The position numbers and the translations under genes were made by a program. Of a stretch of 6,779 nucleotides of DNA, positions 6,713 through 6,779 are shown one piece after another. The stretch comes from Paracoccaceae bacterium. GTDB taxonomy: Bacteria > Pseudomonadota > Alphaproteobacteria > Rhodobacterales > Rhodobacteraceae. Under the pieces are notes generated by a model, which did no database searches, was not told the DNA's origin, and worked only from the letters and a program-made list of their open reading frames with translations. The stretch lies in assembly GCA_007134805.1 (NCBI GenBank), contig SLKB01000224.1, positions 1 to 6,779 on the forward strand, read 5' to 3'. The stretch's first letter is position 1. Every line of letters starts with the position of its first letter.

Positions 6713-6779
6713 CATGCCGATTCCAATGCCCCCCGACAGCCGCCATCGCGATTCTTTCGGGCTAGGTGACACGTCAAGC

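Noticed and set aside
6663..6746. A small minus-strand frame of 27 codons starting at 6746
   Set aside because: It reads straight through the rpsT terminator, is very short, lacks a ribosome-binding site and resembles nothing known.

Overview
The window is 6.8 kb of GC-rich DNA carrying mostly core genes. Gene content, protein sequences and gene order (mutM divergent from ubiE-ubiB, an enoyl-CoA hydratase after mutM, then rpsT) point to an alphaproteobacterium, most likely of the Rhodobacterales/Roseobacter group. This assignment rests on recognising families and gene order, not on a database search.

Layout from left to right. Positions 1-1286 (minus strand) hold the first 428 codons of a long hypothetical protein. 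It has a compact N-terminal domain followed by a very acidic Ala/Pro/Glu/Asp-rich tail, and the gene runs off the left edge. A 92-bp divergent intergenic region containing a near-perfect 19-bp AT-rich palindrome separates it from a thiamine pyrophosphokinase gene (thiN, plus strand). thiN converges on ubiB with only 24 bp between stop codons. ubiE and ubiB form a tight minus-strand pair (4 bp apart) for ubiquinone biosynthesis. A 107-bp region with apparently overlapping back-to-back promoters separates ubiE from mutM (8-oxoguanine DNA glycosylase, plus strand, GTG start). An enoyl-CoA hydratase gene follows mutM in the same direction after a 65-bp gap with operator-like repeats. A 155-bp gap with two candidate promoters leads to rpsT (ribosomal protein S20), which ends in a textbook intrinsic terminator. 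The last 67 bases hold no gene I can support. In relatives dnaA commonly lies next, which would put the window near that locus, but this cannot be seen here.

The genes serve separate housekeeping roles: quinone synthesis, cofactor activation, oxidative DNA repair, acyl-CoA metabolism and translation. They share no single pathway beyond the ubiE-ubiB pair. I see no mobile element, CRISPR array, tRNA, rRNA, TPP riboswitch or defence system. No previously undescribed multi-gene system is evident. The least understood items are the acidic hypothetical protein and the palindromic site between it and thiN. Several long open frames antisense to real genes are GC-driven shadows and are left out.
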